Assembly: GCA_017433375.1 (NCBI GenBank)
Contig: JAFRHG010000014.1
Span: 62,001-126,000 of the forward strand
Length of the DNA: 64,000 nucleotides
From: Bacillota bacterium
GTDB taxonomy: Bacteria > Bacillota > Clostridia > Peptostreptococcales > Anaerovoracaceae
Reading direction: 5' to 3'
In this document: one piece after another, positions 53,277 through 62,089 of the stretch
Layout of the letters: every line of letters begins with the position of its first letter
How positions within the stretch are numbered: the stretch's first letter is position 1
The notes under the pieces: model-generated
What the model was told of the DNA's origin: nothing
The model's database searches: none
What the model saw: the letters and a program-made list of their open reading frames with translations, nothing else
Program-made: the position numbers and the translations under genes

Positions 53277-53940
53277 CATCGCCCTCCCTAAGGGAAGACT
53301 GGGGGACCAGGTTTACGACATGTTTGAGGAGGCGGGATTCGACTGCCCCGCCATCCGGGAGAAGAGCCGGAAACTGGTTTTTGAAAACCGGGAGGCCGGC
53401 GTGCGCTTCTTCTGGGTCAAGCCGGTGGACGTGGCTATCTACGTGGAGAGAGGCGCGGCGGACGTGGGCGTCGTCGGCCGGGACATCATCCTGGAGACGG
53501 AGCCGGACGTCTACGAGCTTCTGGATCTGGGCGTCGGCCTTTGCCGCATGGCCGTGGCCGCGCCGGCGGGCTTTCGGGACACCCAATCCAGGACCCTGCG
53601 GGTGGCCACCAAGTTTTCCAACATCGCCCGCAGCTATTACGCCTCCATGGACCGGGATATCGACATCATCCACCTGAACGGATCCATCGAGCTTGCGCCC
53701 ATCATGGGCCTTTCCGATGTGATCGTGGATATCGTGGAGACGGGCAACACCCTCCGGGCCAACAAGCTGGAGATCGTGGAATTCTTCGCCTCCATCAGCG
53801 CCCGGCTCATTGCCAACAAGTCCGCCTTCCGGTTCAAGTACGAGGGCATCGATGCCATCACCCAGGGCCTGTCGGAGATCGTGGGCGCCCGGGCGGAGGA
53901 GGACTGGATGAAAGAGCCGGAAGGGGAGGAACAGTCATGA
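53260..53940 (+). CDS. hisG: ATP phosphoribosyltransferase, short form
   Basis: 226 residues; catalyses the first step of histidine synthesis. INIALPKGRLGDQVYDMFEE and the PRPP loop DIVETGNTLRANKLE are diagnostic. It lacks the C-terminal regulatory domain and so needs HisZ. The TTG at 53260 has GGGGAGG at good spacing; the ATG at 53269 is possible. It ends in an ATGA overlap with hisC. hisD, usual after hisG, is absent. Confidence 0.96.
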   Translation: MDQMINIALPKGRLGDQVYDMFEEAGFDCPAIREKSRKLVFENREAGVRFFWVKPVDVAIYVERGAADVGVVGRDIILETEPDVYELLDLGVGLCRMAVAAPAGFRDTQSRTLRVATKFSNIARSYYASMDRDIDIIHLNGSIELAPIMGLSDVIVDIVETGNTLRANKLEIVEFFASISARLIANKSAFRFKYEGIDAITQGLSEIVGARAEEDWMKEPEGEEQS

Positions 53941-55010
53941 GCCGGTTTTTCAGCGACAAATATACGGACCTTGAGGCCTATACCCCCGGGGAGCAGCCCC
54001 GGGATATGCAGTACGTGAAACTGAACACCAACGAGTCGCCCTTCCCGCCGCCCCGGCGCGCTGTGGACCGGGCAGCGGAGGCGGCGAAGAGGATGCATTT
54101 GTACTGCGACCCAGACTGCACCGCCCTGACGAAGGCGGCGGCGGAGTATTTCGGCGTGGGCAGGGAGCAGGTCCTGATGACCAACGGGTCCGATGAGATC
54201 CTGCACTTCGCCTTCATGGCCTTCTGCGATGACGCATGCCCGGCCATCTTTCCGGACATCACCTACGGATTTTATCCCGTCTTCGCCGATCTGGAACTGA
54301 TACCCGTGCGCAGGATCCCCCTGCGGGAGGATTTCACCGTGGACCCGGCGCTCTACATGGAGAACAAGGGCACGATATTCCTGGCCAATCCCAACGCCAA
54401 CACGGGGATCGCCCTCTCCCGGAAGGAGATCGGGGAGATCCTGGACGCCAATCCCGACCACGTGGTGGTCATCGACGAGGCCTACGGGGACTTCGGCGCG
54501 GAGAGCGTCATCCCCCTGACGAAGAGCCGGGACAATCTGCTGGTGACCCGGACCTTTTCCAAGGGCTGGTCCATGGCCGGCGCCCGGCTGGGCGTGGGCA
54601 TCGGCAGCCCGGGACTGATGGCGGATCTGAATACGGTGAAGTATTCCACCGATCCATATAACGTGAACTCCATGACCCAGGCGGCGGGGATCGGCGCCCT
54701 GGAGGCAGCGGAGGAGATCCGGGAAAACTGCGCCCGTATCGTGGAGAACCGTCGCTGGACGTGGGAGCAGCTTTCCCGGCGGGGATTCACCCTGACCGAT
54801 TCGGCGGCCAACTTCGTCTTCGCCCGCCACGAAAAGCGGAGAGGGCAGGAACTCTATGAGGGGCTGAAGGAACGGGGCGTTCTGGTCCGCCACTTCAGCG
54901 CCAAGCGGATCAGCGACTACATCCGGATCACCATCGGAAGCCGGGAGCAGATGGAGCGGCTGATGAGGGAACTGGACGGCCTGCTGGCGGAAGAGCCGGC
55001 GGCGGAATAG
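53937..55010 (+). CDS. hisC: Histidinol-phosphate aminotransferase
   Basis: 357 residues, a class I/II PLP enzyme. Substrate-side NTNESPFPPP, the cofactor loop TNGSDEILHFAFMAF, PNANTGIALS, DEAYGDFG and the PLP lysine K209 in TFSKGWSMAGARLG are intact; RITIGSREQMERL ends the fold. The start is the ATG at 53937 in the ATGA junction; the longer frame would run inside hisG. Confidence 0.96.
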   Translation: MSRFFSDKYTDLEAYTPGEQPRDMQYVKLNTNESPFPPPRRAVDRAAEAAKRMHLYCDPDCTALTKAAAEYFGVGREQVLMTNGSDEILHFAFMAFCDDACPAIFPDITYGFYPVFADLELIPVRRIPLREDFTVDPALYMENKGTIFLANPNANTGIALSRKEIGEILDANPDHVVVIDEAYGDFGAESVIPLTKSRDNLLVTRTFSKGWSMAGARLGVGIGSPGLMADLNTVKYSTDPYNVNSMTQAAGIGALEAAEEIRENCARIVENRRWTWEQLSRRGFTLTDSAANFVFARHEKRRGQELYEGLKERGVLVRHFSAKRISDYIRITIGSREQMERLMRELDGLLAEEPAAE

Positions 55011-55077
55011 GAATAAAAGAGGCGGCTGCCGCACGGGAGCGGTGAGCGGCATCAATGGATAGCACAGGAGGAGTACC

Positions 55078-55665
55078 ATGAGAACAGCGGAAATCAATCG
55101 GAAAACGGCGGAGACGGACATCCGCCTGTCCCTGGATCTGGACGGCGCCGGCAAGAGCGCCGTGGATACGGGCGTGGGTTTTCTGGATCATATGCTGACC
55201 CTTTTCGCGGCCCACGGCCGCTTCGATCTGACGGTCAGCGCCAAAGGCGACACCCAGGTGGACGACCACCACACGGTGGAGGATATCGGCATCGCCCTGG
55301 GTCAGGCTTTCGCCCAGGCCCTGGGGGACAAGGCGGGCATCGTCCGCTACGGGGACACTATCCTTCCCATGGACGAGTCCCTGATCCTGACGGCGGTGGA
55401 TCTTTCGGGACGGTCCCATCTGTCCTTTGATCTGGCGCCCCTGTCGGAAAAGGTGGGGACCTTTGACACGGAGCTGGTGAAAGAGTTCTGGCTTGCCTTT
55501 GTACGGAACTGTCCCTGCTCCCTGCACATCCGCAAGCTGGCGGGGCTGAACACCCACCACATCATCGAGGGGGCCTTCAAGTCGGCCGCCCGGACCATGG
55601 GGCAGGCCTGCGCCATCGATCAGGCGGCGGCGGGCCGGATCCCGTCCACGAAAGGAGTGCTGTAG
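55078..55665 (+). CDS. hisB: Imidazoleglycerol-phosphate dehydratase
   Basis: 195 residues, the monofunctional bacterial form without the phosphatase half. The repeated metal-binding histidine motifs are DHMLTLFAAHGRFDL and DDHHTVEDIGIALGQA, then the second half HHIIEGAFKSAARTMGQA. AGGAGG precedes the ATG. Phosphatase activity is supplied by HisK at 58481. Confidence 0.97.
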   Translation: MRTAEINRKTAETDIRLSLDLDGAGKSAVDTGVGFLDHMLTLFAAHGRFDLTVSAKGDTQVDDHHTVEDIGIALGQAFAQALGDKAGIVRYGDTILPMDESLILTAVDLSGRSHLSFDLAPLSEKVGTFDTELVKEFWLAFVRNCPCSLHIRKLAGLNTHHIIEGAFKSAARTMGQACAIDQAAAGRIPSTKGVL

Positions 55666-56277
55666 ATGTTAGCCCTTATCGATTACGGCGTCGGCAATCT
55701 GTTTTCCCTGAAGAGCTCCCTGGCGTCCATCGGCGAGGAGGTCACCGTCACCTCCGACCGTGAGGAGATCGCGGCGGCGGACCGGCTGATCCTGCCCGGG
55801 GTGGGGGCTTTCGGCGACGCGGCGGCAAAGCTTTCCTCCACGGGTATGGCGGAGGTGGTGCGCAGTGAGGCGGCCCGGGGCAAGCCGGTGATGGGCATCT
55901 GCCTGGGCATGCAGCTTCTGCTGGAGAAGAGCTACGAGTACGGCGAGCACGAGGGGCTGGGATTGATCCCCGGCTCGGTGCGTCCCATCGCCGACGTGAT
56001 CCCGAAGGATCTGAAGATTCCCCATATCGGCTGGAACAGGCTGGCCTTCCCCGGGGAAAAGGACCGGCTCTTCCGCTATATTGAGGAAGGGGACCACGTC
56101 TATTTCGTCCATTCCTTCTACGCCACGGAGTGCGGCGAGTCCACCATCGCGGTGACGGACTACGGCGCCCCCCTGACGGCGGCGGTTGGCAAAGGCAACG
56201 TTTACGGCTGCCAGTTCCACCCGGAAAAGAGCGGCGAGGTGGGCCTGTCCATTCTGCGGGCCTTCTGTGAACTGTAG
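55666..56277 (+). CDS. hisH: Imidazole glycerol phosphate synthase, glutaminase subunit
   Basis: 203 residues, a class I glutamine amidotransferase. The nucleophile is C79 in GICLGMQLLLE. The His-Glu pair lies near the end in CQFHPEKSGEVG. It releases ammonia into the HisF barrel. The ATG follows the hisB stop directly. Confidence 0.97.
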   Translation: MLALIDYGVGNLFSLKSSLASIGEEVTVTSDREEIAAADRLILPGVGAFGDAAAKLSSTGMAEVVRSEAARGKPVMGICLGMQLLLEKSYEYGEHEGLGLIPGSVRPIADVIPKDLKIPHIGWNRLAFPGEKDRLFRYIEEGDHVYFVHSFYATECGESTIAVTDYGAPLTAAVGKGNVYGCQFHPEKSGEVGLSILRAFCEL

Positions 56278-56290
56278 GAGGGGAGACGAT

Positions 56291-57013
56291 ATGTATATAT
56301 TTCCGGCCATCGATCTGTTTGACGGCAAGGCCGTGCGGCTTTATAAGGGCCGCTACGAGGACATGACCATATACAGCGAGGATCCGCCGGCCATCGGCGG
56401 GGAGTTCGCCGCCTGCGGCGCCCGCCACATCCACCTGGTGGATCTGGAGGGGGCGAAGAGCGGGCAGACGCCCAACTTCGACACCGTCTGCCGGATCAAA
56501 GAGCGCAGCGGGCTGTTCTGCGAGATCGGCGGCGGCATCCGCAGCATGGAGGTGGTGAACCGCTACCTGGACGCCGGGCTGGACCGGGTGATCCTGGGCA
56601 CGGCGGCGGTTACGGACCCGGAGTTTCTCCAGGAAGCCGTGGCGGCCTGGGGAGAGAAGATCGCCGTGGGCGTGGATATCCGGGACGGTTTCGTGGCCAT
56701 CCGGGGATGGACCCAGAAGTCGGAGCTGGAGGCCATGGCCTTCTGCCGGCGCATGGAGGAGATCGGGGTGAAGACACTGATCGTCACCGACATCTCCCGG
56801 GACGGCGCCATGAAGGGCACCAACCGGTCCCTGTACGAGGAGCTGGCCAGGTCCTTTGACCTGCAGATCACCGCCTCGGGCGGAGTGTCCGATCTGGAGG
56901 ATGTGCGGGCCCTGGCAGCGATGGATCTTTACGGAGCCATCATCGGCAAGGCGTATTACATCGGTGCCATCGACCTTAAGGAGGCCGTGGCGATCGGCGG
57001 AAGACAGGAGTAA
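56291..57013 (+). CDS. hisA: ProFAR isomerase HisA
   Basis: 240 residues, a half-barrel-duplicated TIM barrel. IFPAIDLFDGKAVRLYKGRY carries the catalytic aspartate, EIGGGIRSMEVVNRYLDAGL the first phosphate site, and VTDISRDGAMKGTN the second aspartate. GGGAG lies before the ATG at 56291; the longer frame upstream is inside hisH. Confidence 0.97.
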   Translation: MYIFPAIDLFDGKAVRLYKGRYEDMTIYSEDPPAIGGEFAACGARHIHLVDLEGAKSGQTPNFDTVCRIKERSGLFCEIGGGIRSMEVVNRYLDAGLDRVILGTAAVTDPEFLQEAVAAWGEKIAVGVDIRDGFVAIRGWTQKSELEAMAFCRRMEEIGVKTLIVTDISRDGAMKGTNRSLYEELARSFDLQITASGGVSDLEDVRALAAMDLYGAIIGKAYYIGAIDLKEAVAIGGRQE

Positions 57014-57039
57014 CAACAGGAGCGACAGGAGCAATACCC

Positions 57040-57816
57040 ATGATTACCAAACGCATCATTCCCTGCCTGGACGTAAAGGACGGCCGGGTGGTCAAGGGAG
57101 TCAACTTCAAGGATCTGAACGACGTTTCCTCGCCGGTGGAGCTGGCCCGGTTCTATTCCGGCTGCGGCGCCGACGAGTTGGTCTTTTACGACATCACCGC
57201 TTCGGTGGAGGGGCGGAAGCTGTTCACGGACATCCTCTGTGAGACGGCGGCTTCCGTATTCATCCCCCTGACCGTGGGCGGCGGCATCAACACCGTAGAG
57301 GATTTCGACCGGGTGCTCAAGTGCGGCGCGGACAAGGTCAGCGTCAACTCCGGCGCCATCCGCAACCCCGGGCTCATCGATGAGGCGGCGAAACTCTACG
57401 GCGACCAGTGCGTCGTCCTGTCGGCGGACATCGCCCGGGTGGACGGGCAGTTCCAGGTCTTCGCCCGGGGCGGCCGGGAGAACACGGGGATGGAAGCCAT
57501 CTCCTGGATCAAAGAGTGCGTGGAACGGGGCGCGGGAGAGATCGTGGTCAACTCCATCGACACCGACGGGGTGAAGAAGGGCTTTGACATCGAGATGCTC
57601 CGGGCGGTCTGCGACGCGGTCCGGGTGCCGGTCATCGCCTCCGGCGGCGCCGGCTGCCTGGAGGATTTCCTGGATCTTTTCGATCAGGTGCCGGACATCG
57701 ACGCGGGGCTGGCGGCCTCCGTATTCCACTTCGGAGAGGTCAGCATCGCCGAACTGAAGGAGAGGATGATCGAACACGGCATTCCCGCCCGGCCGGGAAG
57801 AGAAGCGGAGGAATAA
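57040..57816 (+). CDS. hisF: Imidazole glycerol phosphate synthase, cyclase subunit
   Basis: 258 residues. [41 protein letters not shown] and [12 protein letters not shown] are signatures; the catalytic aspartates are in CLDVKD and NSIDTDG. It forms the synthase with HisH, giving imidazoleglycerol phosphate and AICAR. Confidence 0.98.
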   Translation: MITKRIIPCLDVKDGRVVKGVNFKDLNDVSSPVELARFYSGCGADELVFYDITASVEGRKLFTDILCETAASVFIPLTVGGGINTVEDFDRVLKCGADKVSVNSGAIRNPGLIDEAAKLYGDQCVVLSADIARVDGQFQVFARGGRENTGMEAISWIKECVERGAGEIVVNSIDTDGVKKGFDIEMLRAVCDAVRVPVIASGGAGCLEDFLDLFDQVPDIDAGLAASVFHFGEVSIAELKERMIEHGIPARPGREAEE

Positions 57817-57817
57817 C

Positions 57818-58477
57818 ATGATCAACATAGACGAACTGAAATTTGATGAGAAGGGACTGATCCCCGCCATCGTCGTGGACGCCGTGACGAAGCGTGTGCT
57901 GACCCTTGCCTATATGAACCGGGAGAGCCTGGAGATCTCCATGGAGAAGGAGCTGACCTGCTTCTGGAGCCGGTCCCGGCAGGAACTGTGGCTCAAAGGG
58001 GAGACCAGCGGCAACTACCAGCACATCGTTTCCATCACCGCAGACTGCGACCGGGATGCGCTGGTGGTCATGGTGGAGCCCGACGGGCCCGCCTGCCATC
58101 TGGGCACGGACTCCTGCTTCGAATACCCTCTCTATCAGAGCGAAGAGCGCCATGAGTTTTCCCTTCAGGGTCTGGTGGACCTCATCGAGGACCGCCGGGA
58201 CCATCCCAAGGAGGGGTCATATACCAACTATCTTTTTGACAAGGGCATGGACAAGATCCTCAAGAAGGTGGGGGAGGAATCCACAGAGGTCATCATCGCG
58301 GCCAAGGATGAGGATAAGGCGGAGACCATCTATGAGGTGGCGGACCTGGCCTACCACGTTCTGGTCATGATGATCCAGGCGGGCATTTCCCTGGAGGACA
58401 TCCATCGGGAACTGGCCTCCCGCCACGTGATCGACCACAAGGTGAAGCAGGAAAAGATGACCGCCGGGACGGAGTGA
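57818..58477 (+). CDS. hisIE: Bifunctional phosphoribosyl-AMP cyclohydrolase / ATP pyrophosphatase
   Basis: 219 residues. HisI half (about 1-110): [38 protein letters not shown], and the zinc ligands in [21 protein letters not shown]. HisE half (about 118-219): [22 protein letters not shown] and the [20 protein letters not shown] helix. It does steps 2 and 3. It begins one base after the hisF stop. Confidence 0.97.
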   Translation: MINIDELKFDEKGLIPAIVVDAVTKRVLTLAYMNRESLEISMEKELTCFWSRSRQELWLKGETSGNYQHIVSITADCDRDALVVMVEPDGPACHLGTDSCFEYPLYQSEERHEFSLQGLVDLIEDRRDHPKEGSYTNYLFDKGMDKILKKVGEESTEVIIAAKDEDKAETIYEVADLAYHVLVMMIQAGISLEDIHRELASRHVIDHKVKQEKMTAGTE

Positions 58478-58480
58478 GCC

Positions 58481-59314
58481 ATGATCAGCTGCGATTATCA
58501 TATGCATACGACCTGGTGCGACGGCAGCGCTTCCGCCGAGGACATGGTGAGGGCGGCCATCGCCCGCGGCATGACCGAGATCGGTTTTTCCGGTCACAGC
58601 CATACGGCCTTTGACGAAAGCTACTGCATGAGTCCGGCCGAAACGGAAAACTACCGGCAGGAGCTTCTCGCCCTGCGGAAAAAGTACGACGGACAGATCT
58701 CCATCCGCATCGGCCTGGAGATGGATTATTATTCCGACGCCGATCCGGCGGGCTTCGATTACCTGATTGGATCGGTGCACTACGTCCGTGCCCTGGCCGG
58801 AACCTGTTCGGCCCGGCCCGATCCGGCGGGCGTTTTGCGGGACGGGAACCGGGTCTATGTTCCCGTGGATGAAACGCCGCAGCTGCAGAGGGAAGCGGTG
58901 GAACGCTACTTCGGCAGGGACTGGATCGCCTTTGCGGAATGTTACTTCGACACCGTCGGCGGCGCGGCGGAAAAGACGGGCTGCGACATCATCGGCCACT
59001 TCGACCTCATCACCAAATTCAACGAGGGGGGCGTCCTCTTCGATGAGGAGGATCCCCGTTACCGGGCGGCCTGGATGAAAGCGGCCGACCGGGCCCTCGC
59101 CTCGGGCGCCCTGTTTGAGATCAACACGGGCGCCATGGCCAAAGGCTACCGGAGCGCGCCCTATCCGGCGGCACCTATACGGGAGTACATCCGAAGCCGG
59201 GGCGGCCGGTTCATCCTGTCCAGCGACAGCCACCGCACCGACAGCCTCTGCCACGCCTTCGACCAGTTTGAAGAGGAGGCGGCGGTAACCAGGCTGCCCC
59301 TTAAGCAGTGGTAA
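58481..59314 (+). CDS. hisK: PHP-type histidinol-phosphatase
   Basis: 277 residues. The PHP metal motif CDYHMHTTWCDG (H7, H9), GHSHTAFDESY, GLEMDYYSD, GHFDLITKFNE and LSSDSHRTD line up with the trinuclear metal site. It dephosphorylates histidinol phosphate, replacing the phosphatase half of bifunctional HisB. It is the last his gene, 3 bases after hisIE. Confidence 0.94.
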   Translation: MISCDYHMHTTWCDGSASAEDMVRAAIARGMTEIGFSGHSHTAFDESYCMSPAETENYRQELLALRKKYDGQISIRIGLEMDYYSDADPAGFDYLIGSVHYVRALAGTCSARPDPAGVLRDGNRVYVPVDETPQLQREAVERYFGRDWIAFAECYFDTVGGAAEKTGCDIIGHFDLITKFNEGGVLFDEEDPRYRAAWMKAADRALASGALFEINTGAMAKGYRSAPYPAAPIREYIRSRGGRFILSSDSHRTDSLCHAFDQFEEEAAVTRLPLKQW

Positions 59315-59369
59315 GCCCCGGCGGCACCCCGCCGCCAGAGAGGGCAGACCCCCGATCCGGAGAGTGACC

Positions 59370-60824
59370 ATGCAACTGACCATCGACCGATCATCCCCCA
59401 ATCCCATTTACGCGCAGATCTGCGATCAGCTGCGCCGGCTCATCCTGTCCGGCGAGCTGACCGACGGGTATCTTCTGCCCTCGGAGCGGAAGCTGGCGGC
59501 GGAGCTGGGCGTGCACCGGAACACGGTCACCCGCTCCTACATGGAACTGAAGAGCGAGGGGCTGATCGATGCCCGGCAGGGCATGGGCTACCGGGTGCAG
59601 AGCGAAGGCCCCCTGAGCAGCATGAAGAAAAAGCCGGTCCACTGGGAAGCCCTGATCGAGGACCGGTACATGGATATCCGCAGTCCCTTCGACGAGCTCT
59701 ACCACATGTCTTATGAGGAGGGCCTGATCCCCTTCGGCGGCGGCGTGGCCGCCCGGGAACCCTATCCGGCGGAGGAGATCGCCGACTGCTTTGAGCGGAT
59801 CCTGAAGAGCTCCGCGGACCGTCCGTATTTCCACACGCCCTATCAGGGGGACCTTGCCCTGCGGGAGCAGATCGCCGCCTACCTGGAGGAGCGGGGCATC
59901 CGGGTGCGGCCGGCCAACCTGCAGATCTTTGCCGAGAGCAACCAGACCATGGACTTCCTGAACAGCCTGCTCCTTTCACCGGGGGATGTGGTCATCGCGC
60001 CGGAAGCCATGTCGGCGGACGTGTTCCGCTCCATTCAGCTTTCCGGCGGGAAGCTTTGCACCGTCCCCATGGATAAGGAGGGGATGATCTGCGATCATCT
60101 GGAAGGGATCATCGAAAAAAGCAGGCCCCGGTACATCTATGTGGATTCCAGTTTCAATAATCCCACAGGGGCGATCCTGTCCGTGAAGCGGCGGCAGAAA
60201 CTTCTGGAACTGTCCTACCGTTACCGGGTCCCCATTCTGGAGGAGGACGAGGGATCCGAGCTTTACTACGGCGAACGTCCCATGCCCTCCATCCGTTCCA
60301 TGGACCCGGGCAGCAACGTGCTCTATCTGAATTCCTTTTCCCTTCTCCTGCGGCCGGGGCTGGGCATCAGTTTCGTGGCGGCGGAGCGGGAGATCATCGA
60401 GCGGCTGCACAACATGGTTTCCGTCCGGCTGGCGGCCCTGGACTGGGCGCCCCAGATGATCACCCTGGATTATATGCAGACCGGCAAGTTCACCGCACGC
60501 CTGGAGGAGTTCCGCCAGGTCTGCCGCAAGAAGAGGGACCGGATGTATGTCCACCTGCAGCGGCTCACGGAACGCTTCGGCATCCGTGCGGACCTGCCGG
60601 AGGGCGGGGTTTACTTCTGGGTCCGGCTGCCCGCGGGGATGGACGCCGGACGGCTCCTCATCGAGGCGCAGAAGGAGGGGGTTACTTTCATCCCCGGCAA
60701 TCTCTTCTATCCCGACAGGAAGGGCGGCGCCGACCACATCCGCCTCAACTTTTCCTATCCGTCCATCGCCCAGATCAATGAGGGCATGTCCATGCTGGAA
60801 AAGGCAATGGAGCGCCTGGCCTGA
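59370..60824 (+). CDS. MocR/GntR-type regulator with a degenerate PLP site
   Basis: 484 residues. The N-terminal GntR winged helix (NPIYAQICDQLRRLILSGEL ... LAAELGVHRNTVTRSYMEL, about 10-75) is joined to an aminotransferase-like fold (about 110-484). In MocR proteins the PLP lysine lies in a F-S-K-x-L-x-P motif; here the segment is SFSLLLRPGLG, with Leu325 (CTT, 60342-60344) in place of lysine. The EDDYDSE-type motif is also altered (EEDEGSE). NNPTG is kept. Covalent PLP binding seems lost. It ends 183 bases before arcB in the same direction. Confidence 0.9.
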   Translation: MQLTIDRSSPNPIYAQICDQLRRLILSGELTDGYLLPSERKLAAELGVHRNTVTRSYMELKSEGLIDARQGMGYRVQSEGPLSSMKKKPVHWEALIEDRYMDIRSPFDELYHMSYEEGLIPFGGGVAAREPYPAEEIADCFERILKSSADRPYFHTPYQGDLALREQIAAYLEERGIRVRPANLQIFAESNQTMDFLNSLLLSPGDVVIAPEAMSADVFRSIQLSGGKLCTVPMDKEGMICDHLEGIIEKSRPRYIYVDSSFNNPTGAILSVKRRQKLLELSYRYRVPILEEDEGSELYYGERPMPSIRSMDPGSNVLYLNSFSLLLRPGLGISFVAAEREIIERLHNMVSVRLAALDWAPQMITLDYMQTGKFTARLEEFRQVCRKKRDRMYVHLQRLTERFGIRADLPEGGVYFWVRLPAGMDAGRLLIEAQKEGVTFIPGNLFYPDRKGGADHIRLNFSYPSIAQINEGMSMLEKAMERLA

Positions 60825-60834
60825 CCGTCCGGGC

Positions 60835-60962
60835 GGCGTTGCTTTTGCCCCTGGGACGGCGTTGCTTTTGCGTCCGCGGCGAAATTGCAATTTTTTTCCA
60901 AAGGCAACTGGCACATTAAAAAAGAAAACGACTGGCACTTTCGGTTGGGGATATGGTATAGT
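60835..60962 (+). promoter_or_regulatory. arcB upstream region: direct repeats and extended -10 promoter
   Basis: TATGG-TATAGT (-10 at 60957-60962) is an extended -10. ACTGGCAC occurs twice, at 60907-60914 and 60931-60938, 24 bases apart; the second covers the -35 position. Further up, GGCGTTGCTTTTGC is repeated at 60835 and 60858. Such direct repeats fit an activator site, for example for the MocR-like protein encoded next door (inference). An AAAGGCAA octamer (60900) overlaps the first repeat by one base. Confidence 0.6.
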
Positions 60963-61007
60963 ATCCTTTAGCCAAGGTGTTTTTCATTGTACGAAAGGAG
61001 CAAAATT

Positions 61008-62003
61008 ATGGCTGTCAATCTGAAAGGAAGAAGTTTTCTCACACTGATGGATTTCACACCGGAGGAAATCCGGTACATGCTGGATCTGGCCCACGATCTG
61101 AAGGCGAAGAAGAGAGCAGGCATCAAGGGCGACCTGCTGGCGGGCAAGAACGTGGTTCTGCTTTTTGAAAAGACCTCCACGAGAACCCGGTGCGCTTTTG
61201 AAGTCGGCGCCATGGACGAGGGCGCCGGCGTCACGTTCCTGGACAGCAAGTCCTCCCAGATGGGCAAGAAGGAATCCCTGGAGGATACGGCGAAAGTCCT
61301 GGGCAGATTCTATGACGGCATTGAATACAGAGGATATGATCAGAAGGTCGTGGAAGACCTGGCCAAGTACGCGGGCGTTCCGGTATGGAACGGCCTGACC
61401 GATGTGGACCACCCGACCCAGATCCTGGCTGACCTGCTGACCATCGAAGAGCACGTGGCCAAGCCGCTGCGTCAGGTCAAGGTCGTTTTCGTCGGCGACA
61501 TCCGCAACAACATGGCCTATGCCTGGATGTACGGCTGCGCCAAGATGGGCATGAGCTTCGTCGCCTACGGCCCGGCGGAACTGGCGGATCAGGTCGACGC
61601 TGACGTCGTTGCCAGAGCCAGAGCCGTTGCCGAGGAGACGGGCGCTTCCATCGAGATCAGCTCCGATATCGAGAGCATCAAGGGTGCCGATGTGCTGTAC
61701 ACGGACATCTGGGCATCCATGGGCGAGGAAGAGCAGATCCCGGAGAGAGTCCGGATGCTGACTCCCTTCAGAGTGACCAAGGAAATGCTGGATGCCACCG
61801 GCAACTCCGATGTCATCTTCCTGCACTGCCTGCCGTCCTTCCACGATTTCGAGACCACCATGGCCAAGAGCCAGCAGGAACTGGGCTACGATATCCGCGA
61901 GGTCACCGACGATGTCTTCAAGAGCAGACATTCCAAGGTCTTCGACGAGGCGGAAAACAGAATGCACACCATTAAGGCGGTCATGGTCGCCACGATGGCG
62001 TAG
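61008..62003 (+). CDS. arcB: Ornithine carbamoyltransferase, probably catabolic
   Basis: 331 residues. Carbamoyl-phosphate motif S-T-R-T-R in [15 protein letters not shown], the [14 protein letters not shown] loop, [11 protein letters not shown] and the ornithine-binding [10 protein letters not shown] are intact. The cluster with arcA and arcC indicates the catabolic direction: citrulline plus phosphate to ornithine and carbamoyl phosphate. The ATG at 61008 follows AAAGGAG; the TTG at 60987 is not used. Confidence 0.95.
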   Translation: MAVNLKGRSFLTLMDFTPEEIRYMLDLAHDLKAKKRAGIKGDLLAGKNVVLLFEKTSTRTRCAFEVGAMDEGAGVTFLDSKSSQMGKKESLEDTAKVLGRFYDGIEYRGYDQKVVEDLAKYAGVPVWNGLTDVDHPTQILADLLTIEEHVAKPLRQVKVVFVGDIRNNMAYAWMYGCAKMGMSFVAYGPAELADQVDADVVARARAVAEETGASIEISSDIESIKGADVLYTDIWASMGEEEQIPERVRMLTPFRVTKEMLDATGNSDVIFLHCLPSFHDFETTMAKSQQELGYDIREVTDDVFKSRHSKVFDEAENRMHTIKAVMVATMA

Positions 62004-62017
62004 CGGACCGTACGAAA

Positions 62018-62056
62018 GGAGTTCCATCAGCCCGCAGTACCCGCTGCGGCAACTCC
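62018..62056 (+). other. Nested stem-loop between arcB and arcA
   Basis: GGAGTT (62018-62023) pairs with AACTCC (62051-62056), and inside it CCGCAG (62032-62037) with CTGCGG (62044-62049). No T-run follows, so a processing or stability element is likelier than a terminator. GTACGAAAGGAG just before it duplicates the arcB ribosome-binding region at 60988. Confidence 0.6.
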
Positions 62057-62089
62057 GCTAGGTATTGCCTTTGCAGAAAGGAACATATT

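Noticed and set aside
60907..60950. Sigma-54 promoter (two CTGGCAC elements before arcB)
   Set aside because: The -12 TTGC element is missing at the required distance, while an extended sigma-A -10 is present.
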